Shown here: piece by piece, positions 11,838 to 23,968 of the stretch | Layout of the letters: each line of letters opens with the position of its first letter | Position numbering within the stretch: the first letter of the stretch is position 1 | Assembly (NCBI GenBank): GCA_022059125.1 | Contig: JAEUWY010000006.1 | Coordinates: 186,001 to 250,000 of the forward strand | Direction of reading: 5' to 3' | Length of the DNA stretch: 64,000 nucleotides | DNA from: Corynespora cassiicola | Taxonomy: Eukaryota > Ascomycota > Dothideomycetes > Pleosporales > Corynesporascaceae | Notes under the pieces: model-generated | What the model was told of the DNA's origin: nothing | Databases searched by the model: none | Seen by the model: the letters and a program-made list of their open reading frames with translations, nothing else | Made by a program: the position numbers and the translations under genes

Positions 11838-12910
11838 ATGCCTTCCTGGAAACGTCTGATTCGCTTCGTCTCAACAGACGGCGAAACTCTACGCGGCGAG
11901 CCCGTCTTGCCCTCGCCCGACTTTGACGTCGGAAGCACCACCGAGGAGACGAAGCTCCAGGCGAAAGTCATAGATGTCGCAAATGGAGACATCTTTTCGC
12001 CAGACACCAAAGTATCGGACAGGATCGTGATAGTGAAGAAGTTGCTTGGGCCTCTTGAGGAGCCAGAGGTGCCGATTATTCGTTGCATTGGGCTCAATTT
12101 CATAAAGCACAGTATGTCTACAGTGGTCTCATGGGCGCCAGCTCTGACACACAGCAACAGTCAAAGAAGGCGGGCGAACGCTGCCGCCATACCCTTCCAC
12201 GTTCATCAAAGCGACAACCTGCCTCAACGACCACGGCGCCCCCATTGTCGTGCCGAAGCTCGCGCAAGACGACCAGGCCGACTACGAGGGCGAGCTCTGC
12301 TTCGTCATCTCCAAAGACGCCAAGAACGTCTCCGAGGAAGACGCGGTCAATTATATCGGCGGATACCTGGCCGGTAACGATGTCAGCAGTCGCAAGCTGC
12401 AGCGGGACCCCAAGCTTGCGGGCACGGTGCCGCAGTGGAATTTCAGCAAGGGCTTTGATGGTTATGCGCCTTTGGGCCCACAGATTGGTGCGTTTGACTT
12501 GTCGCACAGCTGGAAGCTGGGACTTGAAATCGCATCGCTGGTATTGGCTGTACTGACACGCGCATAGTGAGCACCGAGGTCATCCCTGACCCGAGCAAGC
12601 TGCATCTGAAGACTATTGTAAATGGCGACGTGAGGCAGAGTGAGACCATCGACGACCTGTGCTTCAAGGTGCCGTACATTGTCAGCTATTGCAGTCAAGG
12701 AACCACCCTGAAGAAGGGAACGGTCATCATGACTGGAACACCGAGCGGTAAGCAGATGATGCAAGTCAAATAACAAGGTGCAGTAACAACTGACAAACTA
12801 TAGGAGTCGGATATGCAATGGCCAACCCCCAGTTCCTCAAGCCGGGAGATTTGGTCGAGGTGAACATCACGAACATTGGATCACTGAAGAACACCGTAGA
12901 GTATGCGTAA
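11838..12910 (+). CDS. Fumarylacetoacetate hydrolase-family protein (probable fumaryl/acylpyruvate hydrolase)
   Basis: Four exons (11838-12111, 12161-12487, 12568-12747, 12804-12910) encode 295 residues with consistent phases. The FAH fold is clear: RCIGLNF followed by YPSTFIKA, the metal-binding YEGELCFVI (ExE pair), GNDVSSR carrying the metal-binding Asp, the TGTPSGVGYA loop, and a C-terminal V-x-I-x-x-I-G-x-L-x-N-T-V segment. Such enzymes hydrolyse the C-C bond of acylpyruvates. Next to a gentisate-dioxygenase-like gene (convergent stops 101 bp apart), the likely substrate is the maleylpyruvate or fumarylpyruvate formed by gentisate ring opening. Family is certain; substrate is inferred. 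Confidence 0.9.
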
Positions 12911-13011
12911 AGAGGAGTGCCAATTATGAATATTAGAATTATTTATCAATGAAGATACCAATCTGTCGTATACTATAGACACCAAGAAACGAGAACAAAA
13001 ACTCATCTGCG

Positions 13012-14228
13012 CTAAGCGCCATTGACCAAGCTCTCAATATTCATTCCTTCCCACCTGTAAAACCCCAGAGCCTCAATGACTGGCCGGTCATCGAACCTAT
13101 AGAGATACACTCTTTCTGCCCCCTGCTCCGCAAAATGTTCGTATCGAAACCAACTCGGTACACAAAATGTATCTCCTTCTTTCCACTCAAATCTCTGCTC
13201 TCCAATCACGCTGTGACCTTTTCCGGAAATGACATGGTAAACGCAGCTTGTAGTCTCCCTTCTCGCCGGCGAACTCGTCCCACCATCCAGCCGCTCCGCG
13301 CTCGCAGAGAGCGTCTTGGACACGTATCCCCCGTCGCGCTTGCGGTACGTCTTGCGCGTCCAGGGCCCCGGCGCTGCATCTAGAAGCGACTTCATTGTCG
13401 CCCAAGGATATACAATGGGCGACTGGGATTTGTCAATGTCAGTGGCTGGGTAACGCGAGGAGGAGAAGTGCTCGACAAAATGGACAGGGAAGAACTGGAA
13501 CAACGGCAAATCCAAGCCATCGAGCCAGATCATGGGGCCGGACCCGTCTTTCCCGTGGTCATGCCTGCGGCGTTGCGTTAGAACAGCTCTGGTATGGTGT
13601 ATTGTTTCTTTTCCTGCGCCAGCCAATATTCCTTGTATAAGAAATGGAAGACGCACCAGTTCCATGTTGGAGTCAGAATCACGTCGCCACGCGACATTTG
13701 GATCCTGCGTCCATGAACCGCGGTGAAGCCCCCGGATCCTGAGATGATGAAACGCAGCGCAAAAGCAGTGTGGCGATGGGCGGGCGCCGTCTCGTTGGGC
13801 ATGACGAGTTGAAGGCCGGCGTATAGTGTATCCGTCGTGTACGGGCCCTCTGGCTGCATGTCAACGAACCATTCTTCTCCACGGATACTCACTCCTAAGC
13901 CACATGCAATACAACGCAAGAAGCAAAAATGGTTAGGCTGACCTCGCTCGGGGTTTATTAGCATCAGGACCCTCCTTTCAGCATCCTTCTCCTTCACGAG
14001 ATCCCCCGCGCGCAAAAGATACGGCAGTATGGAAGAGTATCGCCATATGTGGGGGACACAGCGCGGGTTCGGTGCCGGAGGATTGAACTTGACCATCTGC
14101 GGCCAGAGAGGAATGGCGTTGTGCTTCGAAGCCCCACTAATCACATCTTCCACCGTCTCCAAGCTCTCCTCGACTTTGATCTCGTCGTAGCCATTCATCG
14201 ATTGGGTGGAGTTGTTTCGGGCGGCCAT
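13012..14228 (-). CDS. Gentisate 1,2-dioxygenase-like bicupin
   Basis: Exons 14228-13943, 13894-13657 and 13564-13012 (introns 48 and 91 nt) encode 358 residues. I chose ATG 14228, the first ATG in frame. Two cupin modules are visible. The first contains [12 protein letters not shown], the metal-binding His pair typical of gentisate dioxygenases. The second contains [17 protein letters not shown] and GDTFCVPSW. The pair HDHG follows the second intron. The enzyme class opens gentisate (2,5-dihydroxybenzoate) to maleylpyruvate using Fe(II) and O2, in the cytosol. Flanking FAH-family hydrolase and FAD hydroxylase genes fit a 3-hydroxybenzoate or salicylate to gentisate route. Confidence 0.87.
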
Positions 14229-14773
14229 GCTTGAATGATCCAAAAAGGATGAGATTGGAAGTAAAGGGTAAACCTAAATTACCGCCTCAGGTCGTGCGGA
14301 CGTGGCTGTGAGGTCGTTTACTAAGATGCCTTAGTGTGCTCGTGAAAGTGAAATGGTGGTGTGGCCCAGCCAGTGCGGAGCTCGGGAGCTGTCATCGGAA
14401 TCTGTCGCGCTGCGGGAGCTTCGGTTCCCCGCATGTCCCTCCCAGCGGGCGAACCCTGTTGATCGCCCGACCCGCAGACGGCCATTGGTCGACCATTATT
14501 TGCGGCGGGTTCATTGCGAGTTGATAACATTGTCGGAGTAGCAAGCTCATTCACGCTCATGCACCTTGTATCCTCACCTTTGCCTTGATAAGTTCTCAAA
14601 GCATGGGTGCAAATGAAGGTCTCGAGCAGTGTAGAGTACATGTAGAATCGCTCTTGCGAGACAGGGGACACTCTGGGCTCCGTGTATGTTGGTTTTGTCA
14701 TCGCGAGAGCGTTTTTAACTGACTTTATCGTAGAAAACTTCATATCCGTCGGGGAGTCTTGGCTTTTTGGAAC
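14229..14773. promoter_or_regulatory. Divergent promoter of the aromatic catabolic genes
   Basis: This region lies between the divergent dioxygenase and hydroxylase genes. A 140-codon open frame on the minus strand (14743-14321) has no recognisable similarity and is treated as chance. An upstream first exon of the hydroxylase could also lie here. Confidence 0.35.
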
Positions 14774-16209
14774 AATGCGACGAGGTCGTAACGATTGCTG
14801 ACGACATACGGAAAGCCCAAGCTCAATTGAACGTTATAGTCGTCGGAGCTGGGCTGGGTGGACTCGCCACGGCCATTGCACTTCGCAGACGTGGTCACCA
14901 GGTCACTGTCTTTGAACGCGCGCCGAAATTAGACGAGGTATTCTCTTCGCCAGGATTCATTGAAAGAGGTCTGATGTCATGAAGGTTGGCGCAGGTATAC
15001 AGATACCACCCAACTCCACACGGATTCTTCTCAAGTTCGGCCTCGGTTCACACCTCCTCCAACACGCCACCCGTCCTGATTCTATTCGCTTTCGGAGATG
15101 GGAGACGGGAGAAGTTATAGGGTGCACGAAGCTTATCCCAGAATTCGAGACTCGATTTGGTGCTCCCTACTATGTTATGCATCGTGCTAATCTGCAGCTT
15201 TCCTTGTACCAGGTTGCTCTTGAGCTGGGCGTGTCTGTACTTCTCAATGCAGGTGTCAAGACCTATGATCAGAAAACGCCAAGTATACAACTAGATGACG
15301 GAACTATACACAAGGCAGACCTCATAGTTGCCGCAGACGGAATCAAGTCGGAAGCTCGTAGAGTAGTGCTTGGGGGCAGTGACCAGCCACCGTGCAAAGC
15401 TGGATTTGCAGCATACAGAGCAATGGCTGAGGTAGAAAAGATGAGTGGGGATGCTGAATTGGAGGAGCTACTGCGAATTCCAGGTCAGAATCTATGGGTC
15501 GGAAATCAGCGGCATGTCATGACCTACACGGTTGCAGGCGGGAAGTACTTCAACATGGTGCTCTCTCATCCCGAAGATGAAGATCCTGGAGATTGGAATC
15601 AAAAAACAGTAGTTGAAGACATGAAGGCCAACTTTCAAGGATGGGACCCATGGTCAGTGTCTCTTTTCAATCATGGGTTGCGCCTGTACTGACTTTTGCA
15701 GTCTTGTCAAAGTAATAGACCTTATCGAAAAGACGCAGAAATGGCCATTGTTGACTGGAACTCCTCTCCCCCGATGGGTTTCTTCATCTGGAAAGCTTTT
15801 GATAATAGGAGATGCCGCACATGCTATGGTGCCTTATATGTCTGCTGGAGCAGCTATGGCGGTCGAGGATGGCGCCGCCTTGGCAGAAGTGCTCTCGTTA
15901 ATTGGATCTACCAGGGAAATGCAGCATGCCCTCGAGATCTTTCAAACTGTTAGAATATCTCGAACAGGCCAGATGCAAGAGGCCAGCTTAGTGAATGGCA
16001 AGATATGGCATTTTGAGGACGGCCCGGAACAGAGAGCAAGAGATGAGAGCATGAGGAACGACTGTGGCGGAGATGGTATTCGGTCAAGTGCCAATCAATG
16101 GAGCGATGCTGAGACCAGCCGCTGGGCTTATGGATACGATGCTGAGGAGCAAGTTAGAAGGGCCTGGAAAGAAGACACGAAACAACGAAGGCCGGGTAGT
16201 AATCTATAG
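14774..16209 (+). CDS. FAD-dependent aromatic hydroxylase (salicylate / 3-hydroxybenzoate hydroxylase family)
   Basis: Certain exons are about 14817-14937, 14985-15652 and 15702-16209. The protein has the Rossmann GAGLGGLATAIALRRRG, the DG motif VAADGIKSEAR, and the second FAD motif GDAAHAMVPYMSAGAA, followed by WAYGYDA, all typical of fungal salicylate-hydroxylase-like monooxygenases. The N-terminus is unresolved: the frame upstream of 14817 lacks an ATG. ATG 14774 would need a very short 31-nt intron (14784-14814), or a further 5' exon exists. In this context it probably makes gentisate from 3-hydroxybenzoate or salicylate using NAD(P)H and O2. Confidence 0.82.
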
Positions 16210-16859
16210 GCGGAAGAGGAATATCCAGAAGTCTTTTACGTCTCTTTTAGTCGAACGTTCAATTTGTTGTGTCAATCTTTGCGGGGCACAAAGAGGCAGT
16301 CCATGGTCGTGGCGCGATGTGCTGATGATCAATCAGGTCTCCGATCACGGGCAGGCCCGGGAATATACCTCGGAACATGTATACCTTTGGTCACGATGCC
16401 TCGCTCCCCATGGCCAGCGTATGAAGAGTGATTCCGAGGAAGGCAATTTCCGCCGCTCCGAAAAGGAGCCCGTGCGCTCCTCTTATCATTGACCTCGGCA
16501 TCTGATAAACCGGACCCACTTCGGAGATGGACCGGATCTGGACGGAGTGGCCGCCATCCACGGTACTTTTGAGCATGCCTGCGTACACGGCAATCTTCGT
16601 CCCTAAGCACGTACCTCCCACGAGACTTTTCGAGAATGGCGACAACGCCACGGACAGAGTCGAGTGGGTCATAGATCCAGTTTTTCCCCCATGACACAAT
16701 TTTCAGGTCAGTGCTCATGATTTCCACATGTCCGCGTTCAAGCATGGGGCGTCAGCTCCTTACTTTCCTTTCTTTATCTTCCTTCTCTTTCGCTGGAGCT
16801 GCGACGACGCTATCGACTATTGATAAGTCGTAAAACGGACCTGAACAAGAAACGAAGCT
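16210..16859. other. Intergenic with weak open frames
   Basis: Minus-strand open frames at 16745-16329 and 16699-16391 encode about 100-138 codons, including one hydrophobic stretch. I recognise no family and the frames overlap each other, so I treat them as chance or a relic. The right end is the peroxidase promoter, with a pyrimidine-rich tract near 16760-16795. Confidence 0.3.
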
Positions 16860-17929
16860 ATGACTAGCCCTGGAGATTACACTGCGGTTGCAGAGGATAT
16901 CAAAAAACTTCTTCGCCAGCCTGAGTATGACGACGGCAGTGCGGGTCCTGTCCTTGTGCGCTTAGCCTGGCACAGCGCTGGAACCTATTGTGCGGAGACG
17001 GATACTGGTGGATCCAATGGAGCAGGTATGCGATATGAGGTAGATCACCCGTTCATATCTGCATTTGCTGTTATCTGACACCATGTAGGCTGAAGGTGGC
17101 GACCCGGCAAATGCAGGCCTCCAGCACGCTCGCGTGTTCCTCGAAACCATCAAGGAAAAGCATCCATGGATTACATACTCGGATCTGTGGACGCTGGCTG
17201 GTGCCGTGGCTATCCATGCTATGGGGGGGCCAGAGATTCCGTGGAAACCGGGCCGAACAGACTTTGTAGATGACAGCAAGCTTCCGCCGCGTGGTCGTCT
17301 ACCAGATGCAGCACAGGGATCCGATCACATTCGTTTCATTTTTTACCGAATGGGCTTTTCAGACCAAGAAATTGTGGCATTAAGTGGTGCTCATAATCTT
17401 GGAAGGGGACATATGGACCGATCCGGGTTCCATGGACCTTGGGTGCCTAACCCCACACGATTCTCGTACGTCAATCTATTTGCATGTGTCTCCCTGTTCA
17501 TCGCTAATTACCCTATCAATTGTTAGGAATCAGTACTTTCGCTTGATGACTGAACTTGAATGGAAAGAGAAGATTTTGGAAAATGGGGTACGGCAGTTTG
17601 TTCACTACGACGAAGACCTCGATGAAGAACTGATGATGCTTCCCACTGATTTGGCCTTGGTCCATGACCGCAGCTTCGCGCCATGGGTAAAGAAGTATGC
17701 CGAGGATCGGCAGATCTTCTACGCGGACTTTGCCAAAGCCTTTGCTAAGCTGTTGGAACTTGGCATTCAACGAGATGCCACCGGCAAGGTCATCAATACT
17801 GACAATGTCAAGGGGGGATATGTTTCGGCGCCGAAGAAGAGCAACATACCAGGAAAGCCAAAATCCGCTGGTGATGGTGTTGCAGAGCCATTACATGAGG
17901 AGAACCAGCAATTCAGGGCTAGATTATAA
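16860..17929 (+). CDS. Class I haem peroxidase (cytochrome c peroxidase-like, no presequence)
   Basis: Exons 16860-17039, 17089-17465 and 17527-17929 encode 319 residues. Distal haem residues are in [11 protein letters not shown] (Arg, Trp, His). The [11 protein letters not shown] block precedes intron 1. The proximal His is in [11 protein letters not shown], and GPW carries the Trp aligned with yeast Trp191. [12 protein letters not shown] and the [12 protein letters not shown] block follow. No mitochondrial targeting sequence precedes the domain, so it is probably cytosolic, like the fungal second cytochrome c/ascorbate peroxidase group. It detoxifies H2O2. Its position after the catabolic genes may be coincidental. 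Confidence 0.9.
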
Positions 17930-19178
17930 GCGTCGTGTCGGAGCATGCTGTAAGATACTGCCAAGATAATTCACATACCCTTTCTTTAATCTCCTACCCT
18001 GACGCCATGCCGCCCAATGTCGTTACTGGTATACTTGCTTTGCCGAATGATATAAGTCTGATATGTCCCTCTTAAAATCTAATCATCATATGGAGCAGTT
18101 AAAAAACTCTCAAGTGCACTGATATACCCATATCTTCTCTCCCCATTGCTAAGAACGCTGTCAGCATCTATTCATACTCAGCTCGCTGTAATTCGTTCCG
18201 GGTAGGTATGCCTTACCACTGCAAAGACTTTAGGCCTGCGAAACTCGAAAATAGCCCTTAACCGCGAGACCTGGAACAACACTGACAGCTTGAATATGGT
18301 AGTCAATTCGCTGCAGGCGATCATCCTCTAAACTGTTCACACTCCAGCCAATATTAATGGGAATTTTGCTCTGCTCAAGCAGGTAGTCGACAATGTTCAC
18401 ATGAAAATCAGTTGTGGAAGGTTGCTTGCATGGTGTTCGTGGAGTTCTAAGGCAGAAAACCAACGGTGGGCCTGTGATGCTGGAGTTCATTTAATTGAAC
18501 ATTGCTCCGCTTTCCCGATACATCCTCCCACACAAAGGAAAGCAAATATGGTCAAATGCTTCCAAAAATTCTCAAATGAACGTTTGATTATGGAGGTTTG
18601 TAAGGAATATATATCGTACTTCTGCACTTTAAATAGACCTAACCACACAGTCCTCTACCGCCCCCGGCCTTTTCATATGTTTAACATGGTTTCATAGCAG
18701 CCAGTAAAGTATACTTAGTCTCCGTAACTACCTATACAATCAAGATGTATCGCACTGGACTTCCGAGCTAGGAAAAGTGGGAAGCGTCTTAGAGAGCACT
18801 CTATCTACATAGACTGGAATAACTTTTGCTCAAGGAGGATAGGACCTAGTGCATTGCTTTATGTTGGAATAGCTATTAAAACCTTTCTTAACTAGTAATG
18901 GCTGTGAATTTGCTGTGTGTGTGTGAGAGAGAGAGAGAGAAAGACTTTGAAGATTTTAACATATGCCTAAAATCGGATCAGAGTCATGTATACTTGTAGA
19001 TATTTAAACGGACTAGCAAGATGAATGACTTCAGAGAGTCCTTGTAGGACAGACTCACATTCATGCGCATGCTGGAGATGACAATATTGTCCAATCAAAC
19101 AGAAAAGATCCGGTTTCAAGGGGGCTGTGGAGTTGACATGTAGTGCTGGCTAAAAAGATCAAAATTGACCTGTTGACT
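17930..19178. other. Intergenic with microsatellite
   Basis: No recognised gene lies in this 1.25-kb stretch. A (TG)n(AG)n microsatellite lies at about 18915-18943. A minus-strand open frame of 86 codons (18490-18230) has no recognisable similarity. The sequence becomes relatively AT-rich toward 18880-19010. Confidence 0.4.
18915..18943. repeat. (TG)n(AG)n microsatellite
   Basis: A run of TG dinucleotides passes directly into AG dinucleotides (GTGTGTGTGAGAGAGAGAG). It is a simple compound microsatellite in a gene-free region. Confidence 0.9.
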
Positions 19179-21191
19179 TTAAAACATGTGCTTGAGCCCT
19201 TCAATGGTGCCACGGAAACCGACGACCTCATCTGGATCAATTCCCAATTCTTCGGGGCTAATGAAATCCTCGCGCTCCTCCCAAGGATCGCACATTTCAC
19301 CAAACTTGAACTGCAATCCCAGCTCATTGCCAGCTGGGCCCCATAGCGCTGTCCATGCGTCGATGGTAGTCTCCATGAAGACACCCTTCTTGCCGGTGAT
19401 TTCGGACCAGACATCCATCATCTCCTGGAATGTCCATTTCTCGAGCGCCACATTGCTGTATCTCCCATAAGCCTTGCGTCCAGTTGCAAGAATCTGCCGA
19501 ACCCATATTCCGGGATTGACAGTCATATCGCCAGAGAGAAGAATCTTGGCATCTGGTTTCGTGGGTAGTGTCTGGATGTATTGGCCGTTGCCAGGCTGAA
19601 GAACGTAGATTAGCAAAGCTCATCGAGGCAATGCTGAATTTGATAGACTTACGTGCTGGATAGGCTTGATGAGTGGAAAGAAAGCCATATTCTGGGGATA
19701 GTAGCCAAAGTATAGGTACGAAGTGATCTTGGCCAATTCTGGAAGCTCGGATCTGATTCGTGCATCCACATTGGCTTTGTAATCCATGTGTGGCGTTATG
19801 AGCTTGCCCTTGAACACTCGTTTCGCGCTGGGAGTCGTAGACCAAATGTAGTGCTCGAGTGTAGAGGTGGCTGCGGCAGCACGGGCGATATTCATACCCT
19901 GTTCTTCCTCAATCTCGCCGGACTCAGCCTGGGTCTTGCCGCGGAAGAGATGTTCCCACCAGTTGGTAACTGCAAAAATTGCACTCACGCCCTTGTGAAC
20001 GTTAGATGATCCTTTCCTTTGCACGACGAAGTTTTACTCGCCTCGAAAGCTTTGGTCAGTGAGGCTTCATTGTCAAAGCTGGCCTGAATCACGTCGATAC
20101 CCTCAGCAACGAGTTTCTTCGCGGCATCGCTTTCGGGATTTCTTGTGATAGCCCTGACTTTCCAGCCAGGGGTGTTCTTCATCACATTGACAACGCCACC
20201 TCCTTGGCTCCCCGTCGCGCCCGTCACCGCGATAATCTTTGGCCCTCTTTGTGGAGGCCCTTGTAGTGCACCTGGCAGTCCGCTTTTTTCACCATGTACC
20301 ATGGCAAACCAAGGTTCATATACCTTTTCTGTGCGCTTCGAAAAGGCTCCACTTTTGTATTCTGGGTGCCCCCAAGGAATCAGTTCGTTGTGTGCAGCCT
20401 CGACTGTCTCGCCTGTCCTCACGTTCTCGGTGTCATTGAGATAGGCATCGTACCCAGCGATAAGATTGGATCTCAGTGTCATTTGTTCTGGTAGGAAAGC
20501 AGTACTGAAGTCGGGCATGGCAGGAGTCTCGATACCACCGGGCATGACGGAGTTGACGGTAATGTTCTCTTTGAGTTGGAGAATGGGACCGACAGTCTTG
20601 ACCCATTGATGAACTGCTGCTTTCGCGGAGCAATACTCGGGAAATGTAGGGCACGGAAAGATTCCAATCATGCTGCCCGTCACAATGATTTTGCCACCTC
20701 TACCTCCAGGGTTGTGGCGCATGAAGTGAGTGGCAAGCGTTGTGCCGAATATCGTCCCTTTGAAGTCGATGTCGGTGCAGCTTGTGTCGGGCTCAGGGGG
20801 CAGATCCTCGATGTTTGCATCACGCCTGGCAAAGTTGTACTTTGAGTCGCGGTCCACACATCCAGCGTTGGCGATGAGAACATCTAGACGGGACCATTTG
20901 TTCCAAACGGTCTGGAACAGCTTCTTCTGTGATTCATACGATTTGATATCACACTGGACGAAGACTGCCGACTCTCCAGAAGGGTCGATGGAGGAAGCAA
21001 CTTCATGCCCATCCTCGCGTCGGCCACACAATGCCACGCGGAAACCACGCTTGTATAGATGCGCAGCTAACCAGGAGCCGATGCCACTCTGCCGATAACT
21101 CAGCTCAATGTTTTGGAATCGAGGGTCCATTACGTACCGTGGCCCCAGTAACAATGGCAACCTGCTTGTCACGCGCAGCTGATTCCATCAT
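19179..21191 (-). CDS. Fused short-chain dehydrogenase - NmrA-like protein
   Basis: Four exons (21191-21138, 21088-20042, 19991-19653, 19595-19179) encode 618 residues, counting from the first of two adjacent ATGs. The N-terminal half is a classical SDR: VAIVTGATSGIG spans intron 1, then NAG (LIANAGC), the catalytic Ser block VTGSMIG and YCSAK. The C-terminal half starts about residue 315 with a second Rossmann motif, IIAVTGATGSQGGGV, then RAITRNP and FAVTNWWE, typical of NmrA/HSCARG redox sensors that bind NAD(P) without the YxxxK pair. Both halves share the long second exon, so the fusion is read directly. Intron 2 (20041-19992) uses a GC donor (GAG|GCGAGT) and has a CTAAC branch site. Function is unknown. 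Confidence 0.85.
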
Positions 21192-22763
21192 GAAAGACTG
21201 AAACTGTAGGTTTTTGGTCTCGAGACACCGGGAACCAAGGCAGAATCTTATAACATAGGCTAGGCTATGAATGACCTGCCTCTAGCCTGCACAGTGGGCG
21301 GATCAACCCTTCTTTGTCGATAGTCGTAAGACTTATCCTGACTGGCGCGCTACATCGGAGCTTTCAACAGATGGAGAAACGGTTGTCTGGGCCCGTACAT
21401 GATGCCTAGGCAGCTTGTGGATTGGGCAGTATCGTACCCACATGTCAGGCTACCTGGGGAGCTCTACAACACGTAGCTTCTGGATCCACAACGTGTGATG
21501 AACTCACAATTTTCGAGTCGATGCATCCGGATGGATTTGGCGGAACGGTGTTAGCGGCGCACTGCAGTTCCCCCAACTTTGGCGCCCCTGAAGTTTCACA
21601 CGTTTTCGAGAGGAACGTGGGCGGGTACGAGATGAATAATGGGGCACAGTTTACCGAGTACTACCGAAACTGTGTGTGTGGGGGCTTAGTAGTGGTTCAT
21701 GATTGGGTGATGAGCCAATGCAGCATTAACGCGTGGGAGACACGGTTCTGTTTAGAGCGCCTGGGGGAACCACATGGTGCGGAGATTTTTCTGCGATATG
21801 ATCTCGGTAAATTGATGGATTGGGATGTGTCCAACGCATGTGGGTTGCCGAATAGTGTCCGCATAAGTCGGCAAAGGGTAGAAGACTGAGCGATTGGTTG
21901 CGGTGGCAATATCGCAACGGCCGCGGGGGATGGAAATTCGTATCGGGGGGCTAGCTTACTAGCGTCGTTTCTAAAGAGCACCACACATCCGAAAGTTGAC
22001 TGTGTCGTGGGTGGATGTCAACAGGCGAAGCAGGGAAAAGGTCTGTTACATTGATCTCGAATCCTTTGAACCGTCTTCGGCGGTCTTCGGCAGCGTGTTC
22101 GGCATTGAACCGATGTTGCGCACTGACCCAAGTGCCTTCCCACTGTTCCAAGGTGGTTCGCATGGTGCCTCCTTGTCGGTATTCGCACAGACCTCCTTAC
22201 CAGCAAGGTATATGTTATTCAGAACTTAATGTGTACATCACACCACCGAACATGGCAAATCCGCATGGTCTGAGGAATCACTTTGTTGAAAGTTCATCGA
22301 TGGAATAGTTCTTCTCGGTTACATGTTTGCGTAACGCGGAGTGGCTATTTTCTCGGCCATCCTTCCGACCCACAGGCGTGGTCCCCCGAAAGGACTAGCC
22401 TGGGGATGCGTGGCTCAGGCCAGGGGCGACATGGTAGCATTTCTCATCAGGCGGGTGGTGCGATCCTTCTGAGGATTGCCATCGCTCATCCGAGGAGCCG
22501 TCAAGGGACAAGGAGGCCTTGGCGCCGTTTCCAAGTCGAGAGACGAACAAGCCATGTCCAAAGTACAACCAAGTCCCCAAAAGGCCAGGATCTGCTTAAA
22601 ATTGCTCAAAGCTGGTTTCAGTTCCAGTGAAGTGGTCTCTACCATGCTATTCTCCCGACTCCGCTGATGGTTTGAGGTGATATATGGCCGGTCAACCCCA
22701 CAACTCTCCCCCCTGAGCCGATGTCCAGCAACTCAGTCTTTCAACGTCCTAATAATCATCGCC
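21192..22763. other. Gene-free 1.6 kb stretch
   Basis: No gene is recognised. A 155-codon plus-strand open frame (21422-21889, beginning with a TTG and without a family match) is the longest. It may be a relic or chance. The right end is the promoter of the PTH11-like gene. Confidence 0.35.
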
Positions 22764-23968
22764 ATGGGGCAAACGGTCCCGATAGAGAATGGAGCTCAGG
22801 TCGGAATCATCGTTGTATCCACCATTTCGATCTTCATTGTTGCAGTCTCGGTGGGCCTGCGTCTGGTTGCTAAGCAAATAAGCAAGAAGATGGACTATAG
22901 TGACTACTGCATCCTTGTGGCTTTGGTAAGTTGTTCCAGTCGCCATTCCTAGTCTAAGCTTCTAATATATGGGGAAAAAAAAGTTATGGAACACTGCCCT
23001 TCATACCTGCTGTATGTTACTGGTCACTCGCGGCGGATTCGGGTTCCATACCCAAGACATCTTCGTTCGATTTGGCCCTGATGTGGCTACCTTTTTCTTC
23101 AAAGGCATCATGTCTTTTGCATTACTGTGGAATGCAACGGTTTGTTTCAGCAAACTGTCCATTCTGCTGATGTATACCGCTTTGATTCCTATACCTTCCA
23201 TGGTGCACTGGGCGCGAGGAATCAGTCTCGTCATCATACTGTGGAATGTGGGAAACATCATTGCGGGCTTCCTGATATGCCGACCCTTTGCAAAGAACTG
23301 GGATTTTGCAATCCCCGGCACCTGCGGCAGCCAACCTGATTATTATTTTGCGATGGGCGTCATCAACATCATCACAGACATCATCTTGATCATCCTTCCG
23401 ATGCCCTATCTATACCAGCTGCAGCTTCCCCTGAAGAAGAAGCTTCTAGCTATGGCGATGTTGAGTGTCGGGATAATGTAAGTCCCTGTCTGAACCAGGA
23501 GGCTCGAATGGACTTGTACGAGCTAACGACCGTCTTAGGACCTGGGTAATTACGATATATCGACAAACTCTGCTGCCTGGGTTGGACTTTACCGACATGA
23601 CTTACACGGGTGTTCTCGCCACCATGCTTTCAGGTCTCGAACCTTCCGTTGCGATTGCATTAGCCTGCCTACCTCTCCTGCGACCCCTGTGCGTATCGCG
23701 AAAGGCACACCAGCATTCTGGATATGATTATGGCAGCGGTGGAGAGAGCGAACTATATTCGGGCAAGGACAGAAAGAGCAGCAGTCGCCCTTTTACAGAG
23801 CTCAACGACAACGACGACTCGTCCGAAGTTCAACTTACACCAATGAAACCAGTCCAGAATGTTCAAGTGTCGACATCCCCGGAAAACAACAGTGACAGGT
23901 CGGTGGGATTGCCTGTCGCACAGGCTATCACTGTAGAAAGAAGATGGGAAGTCCAGAGATCGCACTGA
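22764..23968 (+). CDS. PTH11-like seven-transmembrane protein (fungal rhodopsin-like domain)
   Basis: Exons 22764-22925, 22984-23477 and 23539-23968 encode 361 residues. Around seven hydrophobic segments are visible. Typical family marks are LVAKQISKKMDYSDYCILVAL after TM1, the GFGFHTQDI loop, FSKLSILLMY, CRPFAKNWDF in the extracellular loop before PGTCG, and a polar Ser/Asp-rich cytoplasmic tail. This matches the fungal integral membrane 'rhodopsin' family related to PTH11 receptors. Ligand is unknown. The first intron's acceptor (AAAAAG|TTA) has a purine-rich tract before it, so that boundary is less certain than the second. Confidence 0.83.

Noticed and set aside
14321..14743. 140-codon minus-strand open frame between the dioxygenase and hydroxylase
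   Set aside because: No recognisable domain; the amino-acid make-up looks random, and the region is the divergent promoter of two real genes.
16329..16745. Overlapping minus-strand frames upstream of the peroxidase
   Set aside because: Two frames compete, neither has conserved motifs, and a hydrophobic stretch alone is weak evidence.
21422..21889. 155-codon plus-strand open frame
   Set aside because: It begins at TTG, shows no family motif, and overlaps equally long frames on the other strand. It is kept only as part of the intergenic note.
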